Of a stretch of 44,213 bases of DNA, positions 1 through 8,800 are shown in pieces. A program made the position numbers and the translations under genes. The notes beneath the pieces are model-generated. The model made no database searches and had not been told where the DNA came from. It saw nothing but the letters and a program-made list of their open reading frames with translations. The stretch spans positions 1 to 44,213 of the forward strand of contig CAIWFB010000336.1 in assembly GCA_903911825.1 (NCBI GenBank). The letters are read 5' to 3'. Each line of letters opens with the position of its first letter. Within the stretch, counting starts at the first letter, position 1. The DNA comes from an uncultured Verrucomicrobia subdivision 3 bacterium. GTDB taxonomy: Bacteria; Verrucomicrobiota; Verrucomicrobiia; Limisphaerales; UBA11358.

Positions 1-393
1 GTCGACGACGAGATCCACCGGCACGAGCGGCTCGATGATCTTAGGATTCTTGTTCAGCTTCGCGACGGCGGTGCGCATCGCGGCCAAATCCACCAGCAGC
101 GGCACGCCGGTGAAATCTTGCAACACGATGCGCGCGACCACGAACGGGATTTCCGCTGTGCGCGTCTCGGTCGCCTGCCAGTTCGCGAGTTCCTTCACGT
201 TCGCTTCGTGGACTTTCTTGCCGTCGCAATTGCGCAGGACGGATTCCAGCACGATGCGGACGGAAACGGGCAGTTTGGAGATGGGACCGACGCCGGCTTT
301 TTCCAAAGCGGGCAGTGAATAGAATTTCCCCGGCTGGCCGTTGCCGAGTTCGAAGGTTTGCAGCGTGCCGAACAAGTTATGTGATGCGCTCAT
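1..393 (-). CDS. acnA: aconitate hydratase, N-terminal part (cut by window edge)
   Basis: The reverse strand reads open from an ATG at 393 to the window edge, 131 codons with no stop. The product begins [17 protein letters not shown] and continues with the conserved AcnA stretches [47 protein letters not shown] and [16 protein letters not shown]. These match the start of domain 1 of the AcnA/IRP-type aconitase, which isomerises citrate to isocitrate in the TCA cycle with a [4Fe-4S] cluster. The cluster cysteines lie further downstream, outside the window. The next gene upstream is the receiver protein, about 85 bp away on the same strand. Identity is secure; completeness cannot be judged. Confidence 0.95.
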   Translation of the reverse strand, partial: MSASHNLFGTLQTFELGNGQPGKFYSLPALEKAGVGPISKLPVSVRIVLESVLRNCDGKKVHEANVKELANWQATETRTAEIPFVVARIVLQDFTGVPLLVDLAAMRTAVAKLNKNPKIIEPLVPVDLVVD

Positions 394-478
394 GTGATTT
401 CTTGATTAAAAAACAATCACAAGAAAATGAAGATTGCTCGCCGCAGTGTCAAGCGAAGCGCGGGGCAATTTGCGATGG

Positions 479-857
479 TCAGTTGACCGCAACTTTGGGT
501 TTGAGGACTTCGCGGATGCGTTTTTCGAGCCGATTCAAGTCGAGCGGCTTGGTGAAGAAATCCACGGCATGAATCGCGGCGGTGCGCTTGGTCACATCGC
601 CGGTCAACGCACTCATGAAGATGACGGGAATGGCTTTGGTGGCAGGCTGGCGATGCAGAATCTCGCAGACGGACAGGCCATCCAAATCCGGCAGTAAAAT
701 ATCCAGCAGGATGAGGTGCGGCTTCATCGTCCGCGCCTGACTCAAGGCGTGAACGCCGTCGTTTGCCACGATCAAGTCGTAGCCATGACCGGCGAGCTTG
801 TATTGCAATAGCTCGATAGTCGTTCTCGTCATCCACGATTAAAATGCGGGGCACCAT
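479..857 (-). pseudogene. single-domain response regulator (CheY-like receiver), apparent frameshift
   Basis: Two overlapping reverse frames together spell one receiver domain. The first frame starts at ATG 857 and gives MVPRILIVDDENDYR, with the acidic pair DD at residues 9-10. The second frame (stop at 479) gives ELLQYKLAGHGYDLI, then LLDILLPDLDG with the phospho-acceptor Asp, and FFTKPLD with the conserved Lys. Joining them needs a shift at about 812-818. Against the family pattern (DE-x4-E-x11-GY), two bases appear to be missing after the Tyr codon. Repaired, the protein is about 126 aa: a lone receiver without an output domain, which would act by protein-protein contact in phosphorelay signalling. 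It may be a real pseudogene or a sequencing or assembly error; as written, no complete receiver can be made. Confidence 0.75.
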
Positions 858-928
858 GCTGGCAAGGTAGCCAGCCCGGCGCCAAACACAAAGACGAGCG
901 GGTTAAATCCAGGTGACGAATGAGAAAC

Positions 929-958
929 GAAAAAGGGCGCGCCGGTGACGGCGCGCCC
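929..958 (-). terminator. intrinsic terminator of the peroxiredoxin gene
   Basis: A perfect 9-bp GC stem (GGGCGCGCC at 935-943, GGCGCGCCC at 950-958) encloses the loop GGTGAC. Read on the minus strand it lies just after the stop at 975 and is followed by TTTTT (930-934), the usual form of a Rho-independent terminator. Confidence 0.85.
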
Positions 959-974
959 AAGAAACAGGCTAAAA

Positions 975-1451
975 TTATTGCAACTTAGCCAAAGCCGCTT
1001 TGATGGCTTCGAAGTTCGGCAAATCTTTCGGCGTAGCGGTCTGTTCGCTGTATTGGACGACGCCAGCTTTATCAATGACGAACGCGGCGCGCGCGGACGT
1101 ATCACCCACACCGGCGAGCATCGGGAATACGACGTCGTAGGCTTTGGTGACAGTCTTGTTCAAATCGCTGGCGAGCGTGATGGTGATCTTTTCCTTCGCG
1201 GCCCAAGCGGCTTGCGCGAACGGGCTGTCCACGCTGATGGCGATGACTTCCGCGCCAAGGCTGGCGTAGGCGTCGAGTCCAGCAGAGAGGCTGCACATTT
1301 CCGTGGTGCAGACACCAGTGAACGCGAGCGGGAAGAACAACACGACGGTGTTTTTCTTGCCGAAGTTGTTGCTCAATTTGACTTCCACATCCGCCGGGGA
1401 TTTGGATTTGAGGGTGAAATCAGGAGCTTGGGAACCGACAGGAATAGGCAT
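975..1451 (-). CDS. peroxiredoxin, AhpC/TSA family (AhpE-like)
   Basis: A 158-aa thioredoxin-fold peroxidase. The active-site motif P41-LAF-T45-GV-C48 matches the PxxxTxxC pattern, so C48 is the peroxidatic cysteine; a second cysteine, C53, sits in TTEMC. The sequence PLAFTGVCTTEMC resembles AhpE-type enzymes rather than the PrxQ/Bcp type encoded next door. It would reduce H2O2 and organic peroxides in the cytoplasm using thioredoxin or a similar thiol donor. The gene stands alone with its own terminator just downstream. No clear Shine-Dalgarno sequence precedes the ATG at 1451. Reductant and exact subfamily are uncertain. Confidence 0.9.
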   Translation of the reverse strand: MPIPVGSQAPDFTLKSKSPADVEVKLSNNFGKKNTVVLFFPLAFTGVCTTEMCSLSAGLDAYASLGAEVIAISVDSPFAQAAWAAKEKITITLASDLNKTVTKAYDVVFPMLAGVGDTSARAAFVIDKAGVVQYSEQTATPKDLPNFEAIKAALAKLQ

Positions 1452-1623
1452 AATAATTTTAGTTTTGGTTTCAGTTGTTCAAACGAACTGGCCGGATTTT
1501 GTTAATTCACGCCCCCAGTGTCAAATGAGGATTTCCCCTACCCGACTAAAATTCCGATCCGGCGCGTCGCGGTCTAGGAGGCGGGACAGAGGATGTCCAC
1601 TGAAGAAACCCGACGCCGCCGGA

Positions 1624-1866
1624 TCAAAAGCGTTTTTCCCGCCGCCGCGATTTGCGGCACGGCTCCAGCAAACGGGGCGAACCTTGATGAAAGCCCGCTT
1701 CGTCCTGATAGCCGACGGGAACTTCTAAATGGATGATGGAAACTAAAGTAGCGGTAGCTTGCTTGAGCCAATCAATGGTGGTGGCAGCAATGGGCAATTC
1801 GCTAGAGGATGAAGTGGCGGCCGCGGGAGCGGCGACTTTCTGGGAGCGAGAGCAACCAAAATTCAT
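1624..1866 (-). CDS. short hypothetical ORF, possibly a gene remnant
   Basis: An 80-aa reverse ORF starting MNFGCSRSQKVAAPAAATSS, followed by TIDWLKQATATLVSIIHLEV and PVGYQDEAGFHQG, then a basic tail (RKSRRREKRF) that looks out of frame. The middle looks protein-like (WLKQ helix, PVGYQDEAGFH) whereas the end does not, which suggests the 3' part of a longer gene has been lost or shifted. No domain is recognised and no function is proposed. It could equally be a chance ORF. Confidence 0.3.
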   Translation of the reverse strand: MNFGCSRSQKVAAPAAATSSSSELPIAATTIDWLKQATATLVSIIHLEVPVGYQDEAGFHQGSPRLLEPCRKSRRREKRF

Positions 1867-1891
1867 GCACCCACTATCTGCGTAGCAAACA

Positions 1892-1918
1892 CTCTCGGCT
1901 AAACGTTTTTAGCGAGAG
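1892..1918. terminator. stem-loop downstream of bcp, possible terminator
   Basis: CTCTC (1892-1896) and GCTAAA (1898-1903) pair with TTTAGC and GAGAG (1908-1918), with one bulged G and a CGTT loop. It lies about 55 bp past the bcp stop. The minus-strand side has no T-run, so function as an intrinsic terminator is only possible. Confidence 0.35.
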
Positions 1919-1971
1919 CTATTACAAATTTTGCTGCAAAGACAGATCGTGGGCGCAAATGAAAACGGGCG

Positions 1972-2445
1972 TCAAAGGGCAGCAAGCACCTCTGCGGCGT
2001 GTTCTTCGGGCTTCACCGTGGGCCAGATTTTTTTAATCTTGCCGTCGGGGCCGATGAGGAAGGTGACGCGAAAGATGCCTTGGTATTTGCGGCCCATGAA
2101 ACTCTTTTCGCCCCAGACACCGTAGGCTTGAACGATTTTCTTATCCTCGTCCGCAAGCAACGTGAACGGCAGTTTAAATTTCTCCACGAACTTGTCGTGC
2201 GATTTTACCGAGTCTACGCTGACACCGAAAACGACGGCACCCTTTTTCTTGAAATCGGCAAAGTGGTCGCGGAAAGCGCAGGCTTCTTTCGTGCAACCCG
2301 GCGTGTCGTCGCGCGGATAAAAATAGAGAATGACGTTTTGACCTTGGTAGTCGGCGAGGGAGATTTTCCCGCCGCCGCTAGTCGCGGCTGTAAATTTGGG
2401 GGCAACTTGACCTTCTTTTAATTTGAGTTCGATTTCTTTAGCCAT
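1972..2445 (-). CDS. bcp: thioredoxin-dependent thiol peroxidase (Bcp/PrxQ)
   Basis: A 157-aa PrxQ-family peroxidase. Motif P44-RDD-T48-PG-C51-TKEA-C56 contains the peroxidatic C51 and the resolving C56 five residues later, typical of Bcp. The expected C-terminal elements are present, including FLIGPDGKIKKIW. The ATG at 2445 (MAKEIELK) is preferred over the ATG at 2466 because AGGAAC lies about 8 nt before it. It detoxifies hydroperoxides in the cytoplasm, recycled by thioredoxin. It is the last gene of a likely minus-strand run MFS transporter-pgsA-bcp, 53 bp after pgsA. Confidence 0.95.
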   Translation of the reverse strand: MAKEIELKLKEGQVAPKFTAATSGGGKISLADYQGQNVILYFYPRDDTPGCTKEACAFRDHFADFKKKGAVVFGVSVDSVKSHDKFVEKFKLPFTLLADEDKKIVQAYGVWGEKSFMGRKYQGIFRVTFLIGPDGKIKKIWPTVKPEEHAAEVLAAL

Positions 2446-2498
2446 AAAAAGTTCCTGAATGAACACCAGCTTGGGGAAATTTCAACTGGGAGTTGAAT

Positions 2499-3080
2499 TT
2501 ATTTTTTGGCGGAGCTGGCAGGATGCTTGCCCAATTGCGTTGTGCCGTCCCATACGTAAAACAGCCCGGAAACTCCGGTGAACAGTCCGGCTCCAAGAAT
2601 CCAAATCTGCAGAAAGCCATAGTTGAAATCCCACCGTAACAAAATCCACGTCACGGCCAGCATTTGAAAAACGGTGGCCAGCTTGCCCGTCAAGCGCGGG
2701 CGCACCGTGATTTTTCCCACGACGAGGTGGATCACCACGGCACCAATGCTCAACAGCAAATCACGGCCGATGATGGTGCCGGTGAGCCAAAGCGGAATCT
2801 GGCGAAGATGCGGTGTGTTATTGAAGCTCAACACGACAATTGCGGAAACCAGCAGGAGTTTGTCGGCCAACGGGTCAAGGATGGTGCCGAGTTCGCTGCG
2901 TTGATTGTAACGCCGGGCCACGTAGCCATCCACGCCATCCAGAATGGCCGCTACCGCAAAACACAAGACGGCGAGCAAGCGGTGCAATTCATTGCCGGTC
3001 TCGACGTAATAAAGAATCTCCACAACGAAGAATGGGATGAGCAAAATTCGCAGGATGGTGATTTTATTAGCCGTCGTCAT
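2499..3080 (-). CDS. pgsA: CDP-diacylglycerol-glycerol-3-phosphate 3-phosphatidyltransferase
   Basis: A 193-aa integral membrane enzyme of the CDP-alcohol phosphatidyltransferase family. The complete signature D48-G-x-D51-G-x2-A55-R56-x8-G65-x3-D69-x3-D73 is present; these aspartates bind metal and the CDP group. Several hydrophobic segments span the length (for example IPFFVVEILYYV and LRILLIPFF near the start). It makes phosphatidylglycerol phosphate from CDP-diacylglycerol and glycerol-3-phosphate, the first committed step to phosphatidylglycerol. Length and N-terminus (NKITILRILLIPFF) fit PgsA better than phosphatidylserine synthase. It is 24 bp downstream of the MFS gene and likely cotranscribed. 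Confidence 0.9.
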   Translation of the reverse strand: MTTANKITILRILLIPFFVVEILYYVETGNELHRLLAVLCFAVAAILDGVDGYVARRYNQRSELGTILDPLADKLLLVSAIVVLSFNNTPHLRQIPLWLTGTIIGRDLLLSIGAVVIHLVVGKITVRPRLTGKLATVFQMLAVTWILLRWDFNYGFLQIWILGAGLFTGVSGLFYVWDGTTQLGKHPASSAKK

Positions 3081-3104
3081 GGAGGCGGGAAGATGACAGA
3101 AATC

Positions 3105-4337
3105 TCACGGATTGGCACGCAAGGAATTCTGCGGCTGACGATAGATAAACCACCAAAACCAAAGCGTTCCCAAGGCACCGCAAACGGCTGCGCCTACGAA
3201 ATTCGCCGTCGGACTGAGGCTCCACAGCCACGCGCCGAGGAACGAACCGCTCGTCACGACACAATCGCGGATAAGATAATAGGCGCCGTAAGTTCGCGCG
3301 CGGAGTTCCGGCAACGCCTCGCCGATAATGAGGGCTTTGCGAGCGGGTTCGCCAAATTCTTTCAGTCCGCGCACTACAAAAGCGAGCGCCAACCATTTGA
3401 AATCATGCGCCCACAGGAGTGTCAGCGGAAACAGCGTGAAAAATCCAAACGTGATCAGCACGAAGGGGCGTCGCCCATATTTGTCCGCCAAATGCGCCAC
3501 GGGGAGGTAACACAACATCGCCGTGCCCATCTCGAAAGTGATGAGATAACCAAACTGCTGCGCGGTGACGCCACCGGAATTCATCGCCCACAAAATAATG
3601 AAAGCGTAAGGAATGCGTTCGCAAAAGCGGATGAGGATGTCGCTCACCAATAATTCGCGCAGCGCGGGCGTGAAAGATTTGACGACGTCGAAAAATGTGG
3701 CGCTGCCGTCGCGGTTGCCGTTCACCGACGCAGGCGAGACGCCCGCGCTACTTTCAAACATGAACCATTGAAACGCCAGCGTCAGCAAGCTCATGGCGAT
3801 GCACAGTGCGAGGGCATAACGCACGCCGTCCGTCCAGCCGTAGCGCGTCAGCAGCCAGCCGCCGAGGAGCGGTCCCAGCATCATGGGCACGCGGCGGATC
3901 ATGGATTGCACACCCACGCCCATCGTGTGGCGGTTACTTTTTAAAGAGGTGGCAATCACGGCGAGCGTGGCGGGCAACGACAAGGCGCTCCACGCGAGAA
4001 AAAGAAAGGAACCGAGCAGCAAGGCTAGCCAATGTTGCCAAAATAAAACGAGGAGATAGCCGAGCACGGAAATCAGGCTGAATAGCAACAGCGATTTACG
4101 TTGTCCCCATTTATCCGTCAGCCAGCCGCCGGGATAGGCGTAGATCGCTCCGAGAAAAGTTTGCAGCGCGTCGAACAAGCCGATGATCAAAACACTTCCG
4201 CCGAGCGTCTCGATATATTTCGGGGCAAAGCCCAGCCACAATTTTTCGCCGGTGCCCGCCAGCACCAGCGTGACGAGCAGCAATGAGGTATTCCGCCGCA
4301 GCGCGAGAAATTCCGAAATTTTTGGCCAAAGGCTCAC
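3105..4337 (-). CDS. MFS transporter
   Basis: A 410-aa protein with about twelve hydrophobic segments in two halves separated by a polar loop near residues 195-215. The MFS motif A appears after the second helix as GGWLTDKWGQRKS and again in the second half as HLADKYGRRP. This is a plasma-membrane secondary transporter, perhaps a drug or metabolite exporter; the substrate cannot be read from sequence. It is the first gene of a minus-strand set with pgsA and bcp. The 90 bp between its start and the purE start must hold divergent promoters. Confidence 0.85.
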   Translation of the reverse strand: MSLWPKISEFLALRRNTSLLLVTLVLAGTGEKLWLGFAPKYIETLGGSVLIIGLFDALQTFLGAIYAYPGGWLTDKWGQRKSLLLFSLISVLGYLLVLFWQHWLALLLGSFLFLAWSALSLPATLAVIATSLKSNRHTMGVGVQSMIRRVPMMLGPLLGGWLLTRYGWTDGVRYALALCIAMSLLTLAFQWFMFESSAGVSPASVNGNRDGSATFFDVVKSFTPALRELLVSDILIRFCERIPYAFIILWAMNSGGVTAQQFGYLITFEMGTAMLCYLPVAHLADKYGRRPFVLITFGFFTLFPLTLLWAHDFKWLALAFVVRGLKEFGEPARKALIIGEALPELRARTYGAYYLIRDCVVTSGSFLGAWLWSLSPTANFVGAAVCGALGTLWFWWFIYRQPQNSLRANP

Positions 4338-4427
4338 GCAGTTATCTTAGGCACAAATCAAGTTTTAAGGAAAACTTGAAGATTTTGGCCGATGACATTT
4401 TGGCAAGATTCGGTTAGGCTACGATCC

Positions 4428-4928
4428 ATGATTTCAACTTCCGATCAACCGCAGGTAGGGATTTTGATGGGCAGCGATTCCGACTGGCCCACGATGAAAG
4501 CCGCCGTCGAAGCGCTGAAAGAATTTGGCGTCGTCAGTGAAGCCAAAGTGATTTCGGCGCACCGCGATCCGCATGGCCTCGAAGAATACGTTTCCGGTGC
4601 CCTCACACGCGGTCTGAAAGTCATCATCTGCGGCGCGGGCGGCGCGGCGCATCTGGCGGGCGTCACGGCGGCGTTCACCACCTTGCCGATCATTGGCGTG
4701 CCGATTCTGGGTAAATCTACGGATGGCTTGGATTCGCTTTTATCCATGGTGCAAATGCCGCCCGGCGTGCCGGTGGCCACAGTCGCTATTAACGGCGGTC
4801 GCAACGCCGGTATTCTCGCCGCACAAATCTTGGCGACGGGTGATGCGAAATTAGGCGAAGAATTGAAGAAATTCAAAGTGCGCCTCATGGAAGAATCCCG
4901 CGCTAAAAACAAAACGCTCGCCCAATAA
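4428..4928 (+). CDS. purE: 5-(carboxyamino)imidazole ribonucleotide mutase (PurE, class I)
   Basis: About 166 aa with the PurE signatures GSDSDWPTM near the N-terminus, SAHRDP with the catalytic His, and [10 protein letters not shown], followed by [20 protein letters not shown]. The pattern is that of class I PurE, which converts N5-CAIR to CAIR in purine synthesis. The start at 4428 ([11 protein letters not shown]) is chosen over an upstream in-frame ATG at 4392 because conserved sequence begins just after it. The usual partner purK is not adjacent; a carbonic anhydrase gene follows 6 bp later instead. An unusual NGGRNAG replaces the common GNAGA-like segment late in the protein. Confidence 0.95.
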   Translation: MISTSDQPQVGILMGSDSDWPTMKAAVEALKEFGVVSEAKVISAHRDPHGLEEYVSGALTRGLKVIICGAGGAAHLAGVTAAFTTLPIIGVPILGKSTDGLDSLLSMVQMPPGVPVATVAINGGRNAGILAAQILATGDAKLGEELKKFKVRLMEESRAKNKTLAQ

Positions 4929-4934
4929 TTTTCC

Positions 4935-5573
4935 ATGCAACGGCTCATCGAAGGCGTCCATAAATTCCAAACGGATGAGTTTGGGAATTACCGGAAACTA
5001 TTTCGTAAGCTGTCGCAAGATGGGCAGAATCCGCACACGCTGTTCATTACCTGTTCGGATTCCCGCGTGTTGGCGGAACTGATCACGCAAAGCAAACCGG
5101 GCGATCTGTTCGTCGTCAAAAACGTTGGCAATATTGTCCCCCCCGCCAGCGTGCAGGGCGACACGAACTCTACGGCAGCAGCGATTGAATTTGCCGTGGA
5201 GAGCCTGCGCGTCAGCGACATCGTCATTTGCGGGCATTCGCAATGCGGCGCCATCTCCGCCTTGCTAGGGGCCACGCCCGTCGGCAAAAATACCCCGCAT
5301 CTCCGCGATTGGTTGCGACTGGCCGATCCGGTGCTGGAAACGATGCGCAAAGAATATGGCCATATTACCAAAGAGACGGAGCGCATGACGGCCGCCGCTC
5401 AAGAAAATGTTCTCTTTGGCCTCGATAGTTTGCACAGCTACCCTTGCGTGCAGAATCGTTTGATGGATGGTTCGCTGCGGCTGCACGGCTGGTTTTTCCA
5501 GATCGCCACCGCCGAGCTCTTTGCCTACGACCCTGACACCCGCCAGTTCTCTCCGCTCCTCGCCGAAAAATGA
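4935..5573 (+). CDS. beta-class carbonic anhydrase
   Basis: A 212-aa zinc enzyme. The zinc ligands are visible as C40-S-D42-S-R44 and H101-S-Q-C104, with the D42/R44 catalytic dyad and the conserved KNVGNIVPP and CGHSQCGA stretches. It interconverts CO2 and bicarbonate in the cytoplasm. It starts 6 bp after purE and is almost certainly cotranscribed. The inferred link is supply of bicarbonate/CO2 to the carboxylation steps around N5-CAIR. There is no signal peptide. Length and motif spacing are normal for the family. Confidence 0.95.
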   Translation: MQRLIEGVHKFQTDEFGNYRKLFRKLSQDGQNPHTLFITCSDSRVLAELITQSKPGDLFVVKNVGNIVPPASVQGDTNSTAAAIEFAVESLRVSDIVICGHSQCGAISALLGATPVGKNTPHLRDWLRLADPVLETMRKEYGHITKETERMTAAAQENVLFGLDSLHSYPCVQNRLMDGSLRLHGWFFQIATAELFAYDPDTRQFSPLLAEK

Positions 5574-5824
5574 CGCAGCGACGGGATTTGCTCACGAAGC
5601 ATTACCGTCTGCACTGAACGTCCAGCAACTTCCTACCTCGGCTTAGTCGCCAATTCTTTCCGTCGGCATCGGCTGATAACTCAAGTTGTTCGCGGTGCCA
5701 TTGGGACACTTGCTGTCTCGCTTGCGGACAAAATGGCCTGGCTGATGGCACTTTCCCGTTTCATTCCCGCCTCAAACCTCGAAATTCCACCTCGTGGCTC
5801 ATTAACTGCTTAATCCGCTTCGTA

Positions 5825-5844
5825 AATCGTCGAATAAGACGATT
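5825..5844. other. hairpin AATCGTC-N6-GACGATT in the leader of the repeat exoprotein
   Basis: A perfect 7-bp inverted repeat with loop GAATAA sits 25-44 bp before the ATG at 5869. The rest of the 295-bp gap 5574-5868 shows no gene and no clear terminator for the purE operon. A hairpin with the same arms occurs at 30618-30639, so this may be part of a dispersed element rather than a dedicated regulator. Confidence 0.4.
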
Positions 5845-5868
5845 AGGTAGATTTTAATCAGAAATTTT

Positions 5869-8800
5869 ATGCAACTGGGCAGAACATTCAAAATCGTAAA
5901 AACGGCGACCTTCTTTATCCTACTGGGCTTATTTCCCAGCCTCGCCGCCACCGCACCGAGCCAACTGGTTTTCACAACTCAACCAGTGGGGAGCACGATT
6001 GGCGGCAATCTGGGGAATCTGACCGTGCAACTCGCCGATAAAGGTGGCACGAATGTTTTGCTCAGTGGCACGACCATCAAAATCGCGCTGAACAAAAACG
6101 GTGGATTGACGGGCGTGACCAACCTGAATACCGACGCCAATGGCAAGGTCACATTCAGCAACCTCAGCGTGAACCTTCCGGGAACGGGCTATGCGTTTAC
6201 GGCGGCAGCGACGGGTCTAAAAAGCGTGACCAGCACTAACTTCAGTGTAATCAAGGGTAATGCGACCATTGTAGAGACCACCTCGACCAATAGCGCCGTT
6301 TACGGACAAAGCATTACCTTCACAGCGACGGTCAAAGCCATGGCTCCGGCGACCAATCTCCCGACCGGCACGGTTACTTTCAAAGACGGCGCCCTTACGC
6401 TCGGTGTGGTCAGCATTAATACCAACGGCACGGCTACTTTCAGCACGAACAAAATTTCCGCCGCCACCGCCAGTCACATCATCGCGTCGGTTTATAGCGG
6501 CGACGCTAATTTCAATAGCAACACCGCCAGCAATCTGGTTCAGACCGTAGCGAAACTGTCGTTGACCGTTTCGGGGATTCTCGCCAGCAATAAGATTTAT
6601 GACGGCAATACCAACGCCGCCCTGAATTTCACTAACGCAACTCTCGCCACCCTGCTAACGGGCGATACCGTGACACTCACGACCAGCGGAGCTAAAGGGA
6701 TTTTTGTAGATAAGAAGGTAGGCAACGGAAAAACCGTCTCCGTTTCCGGCCTCGTCCTCGGCGGCAGCAGTGCCGCCAACTATGCCCTAAACGCTCCGGT
6801 GCTCACCGCGAATATTTCCGCCCGCAGCCTCAGCCTCACAGCTAGGGGCGTGAATAAAACCTATGACGGCACGGCTAACGCCACGGCTACGCTTACCGAC
6901 AATCGGCTGATCGGCGACGTTTTCACGAACGGCTATACCGCCGCCGCCTTCACGAATAAAAATGTCGGCACTGCGATCCTAATCAATGTCAACGGCTTGT
7001 TCATCGGCGGCACGGATGCAGGCAACTACACGTTGAGCAACCTGAACACTACCGCAAACGCCAACATCACACCCGCCTCCCTGACGGTTTCCGGCATTGT
7101 AGCCAGCAACAAGATTTACGATGCCACTACGAGTGCGACGCTCAATTTTACGAACGCTAATTTTGTCACGGTTTTCATTGGCGATTCCGTCACGCTTAAC
7201 GCCACGGCGGCCAAAGGAGCCTTTGCGAACAAGCTCGCGGCGACTGGCAAAACGGTTCAGGTTTCCGGTCTCACTCTCGGCGGCACCAACGCGGGAAATT
7301 ATCTACTCACGCAACCGACGACGATAGCCAGCATCACCCCGCGTCCGCTCGCCATCACCGCCAAGAGCGCGAACAAAGTTTATGACGGGACAACCACCGC
7401 CACGGCCACCTGCACCGACACGCGCGTGGCCGGCGATCTCTTGACCGATAGTTTCACCAATGCCGCCTTCGCCACCAAGAACGTTGGCACCAATCTGTTG
7501 GTGACGGTTTCTGGTCTGGCGGTGAGCGGCACGGATGCGGGTAATTACTCCCTCACTAATTTGAGCGCGCTGGCGACCAACAATATCACGCCAGCCACGC
7601 TCACGGTCATTGGCACTTTGGCCAACAATAAAGTTTACGACCGCACCACCAGCGCGACTTTAAATTTCAGCAACGCCACCCTCACCCCGGTTTGGGCAGG
7701 CGACGCCGTGACTCTGAATGCCGCAAGCGCGACCGGACTATTCGCTAACAAGACGGTCGGCACAGGCAAAACCGTGACCATTTCCGGTCTAACGATCACG
7801 GGCAGCAACTCGGTAAATTATAAATTAACTCAGCCCACGGCTACCGCTGACATCACCGCCCGCAGCCTCACACTCACGGCCAAGGGCGTGAATAAAGCTT
7901 ACGATGGTAACACCAACGCAACCGTCACACTGACCGATAACCGGATCGCTGGCGACGCGTTGACCAACAGCTATGCCAACGCCAGCTTCATCAGCCAGAA
8001 TGTCGGCACGAACATTTTGATCAATGTTTTCGGCCTTTCAGCTGCTGGAACGGATGCCACCAACTACGTTTTATCCGCGACGAACACCACCGCCACCGGC
8101 AATATTTCCGCGGTGACCTTGACCATCGCGGCGGCAAATCTGTCGCGCCCCTACGCCACAACGAACCCGGTTTTAATGGCGACTTATTCCGGCTTCGTCG
8201 CTGGCGAATCTTCAAGCAACTTGACCGGTGCGCCGGCGTTCACGACCACGGCCAAGACCAATAGCAATGTCGGGACGTATCCTATCACCATCGCCAAAGG
8301 TTCATTGTTCTCGGTGAATTACAGTTTAAAATTCACCAACGGCGTTTTGACGGTGACCAAGGCAGACACCGCCGCCTTGCTCTCCACGACGCTAAATCCA
8401 GCGCTCACGAATCAGAACATTACCTTCGCAGCGAATATCAAACCCCTTGCCACCTCGGTGTTGCCGCCAGTGGGCACGATTCAATTCAAATGTAACGGCA
8501 CCAATAAACTCGGCAACGCCGTCTCTGTGGCCACGAGCGGCTTGGCGAATCTCACCGTGCTGGCTTCGACTTTGGGTCAAAGCAATGCCGTCATCACGGC
8601 GGAATACTCTGATCCGGCGGGGAATTTTGCACCGAGCACGAACAGCTTGACGCAGGTCATCGTCAGCGTCGTGGTGCCGCCGGTGCCCAGCAAAATTTCG
8701 CTCGCGCCTTCTTTCGGCAACGGCACGGTCACGGCCTCACTTTCGGGCACCGCTGGCCAAACCTACGTCATCGAAGCCTCCACGGATTTGCTCCACTGGC

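Larger units (their letters stand above)
1452..1971. other. 520-bp region between two peroxiredoxin genes without a convincing gene
   Basis: No complete recognisable gene is seen. The stretch holds a short reverse ORF (listed separately) that may be a decayed gene, and a stem-loop at 1892-1918. Promoters for the gene ending at 975 must lie in its left part, but no clear -35/-10 pair stands out. Confidence 0.5.

Noticed and set aside
2664-3653. 329-aa plus-strand ORF
   Set aside because: Lies antisense across pgsA and the MFS gene; the minus-strand frames carry the conserved motifs.
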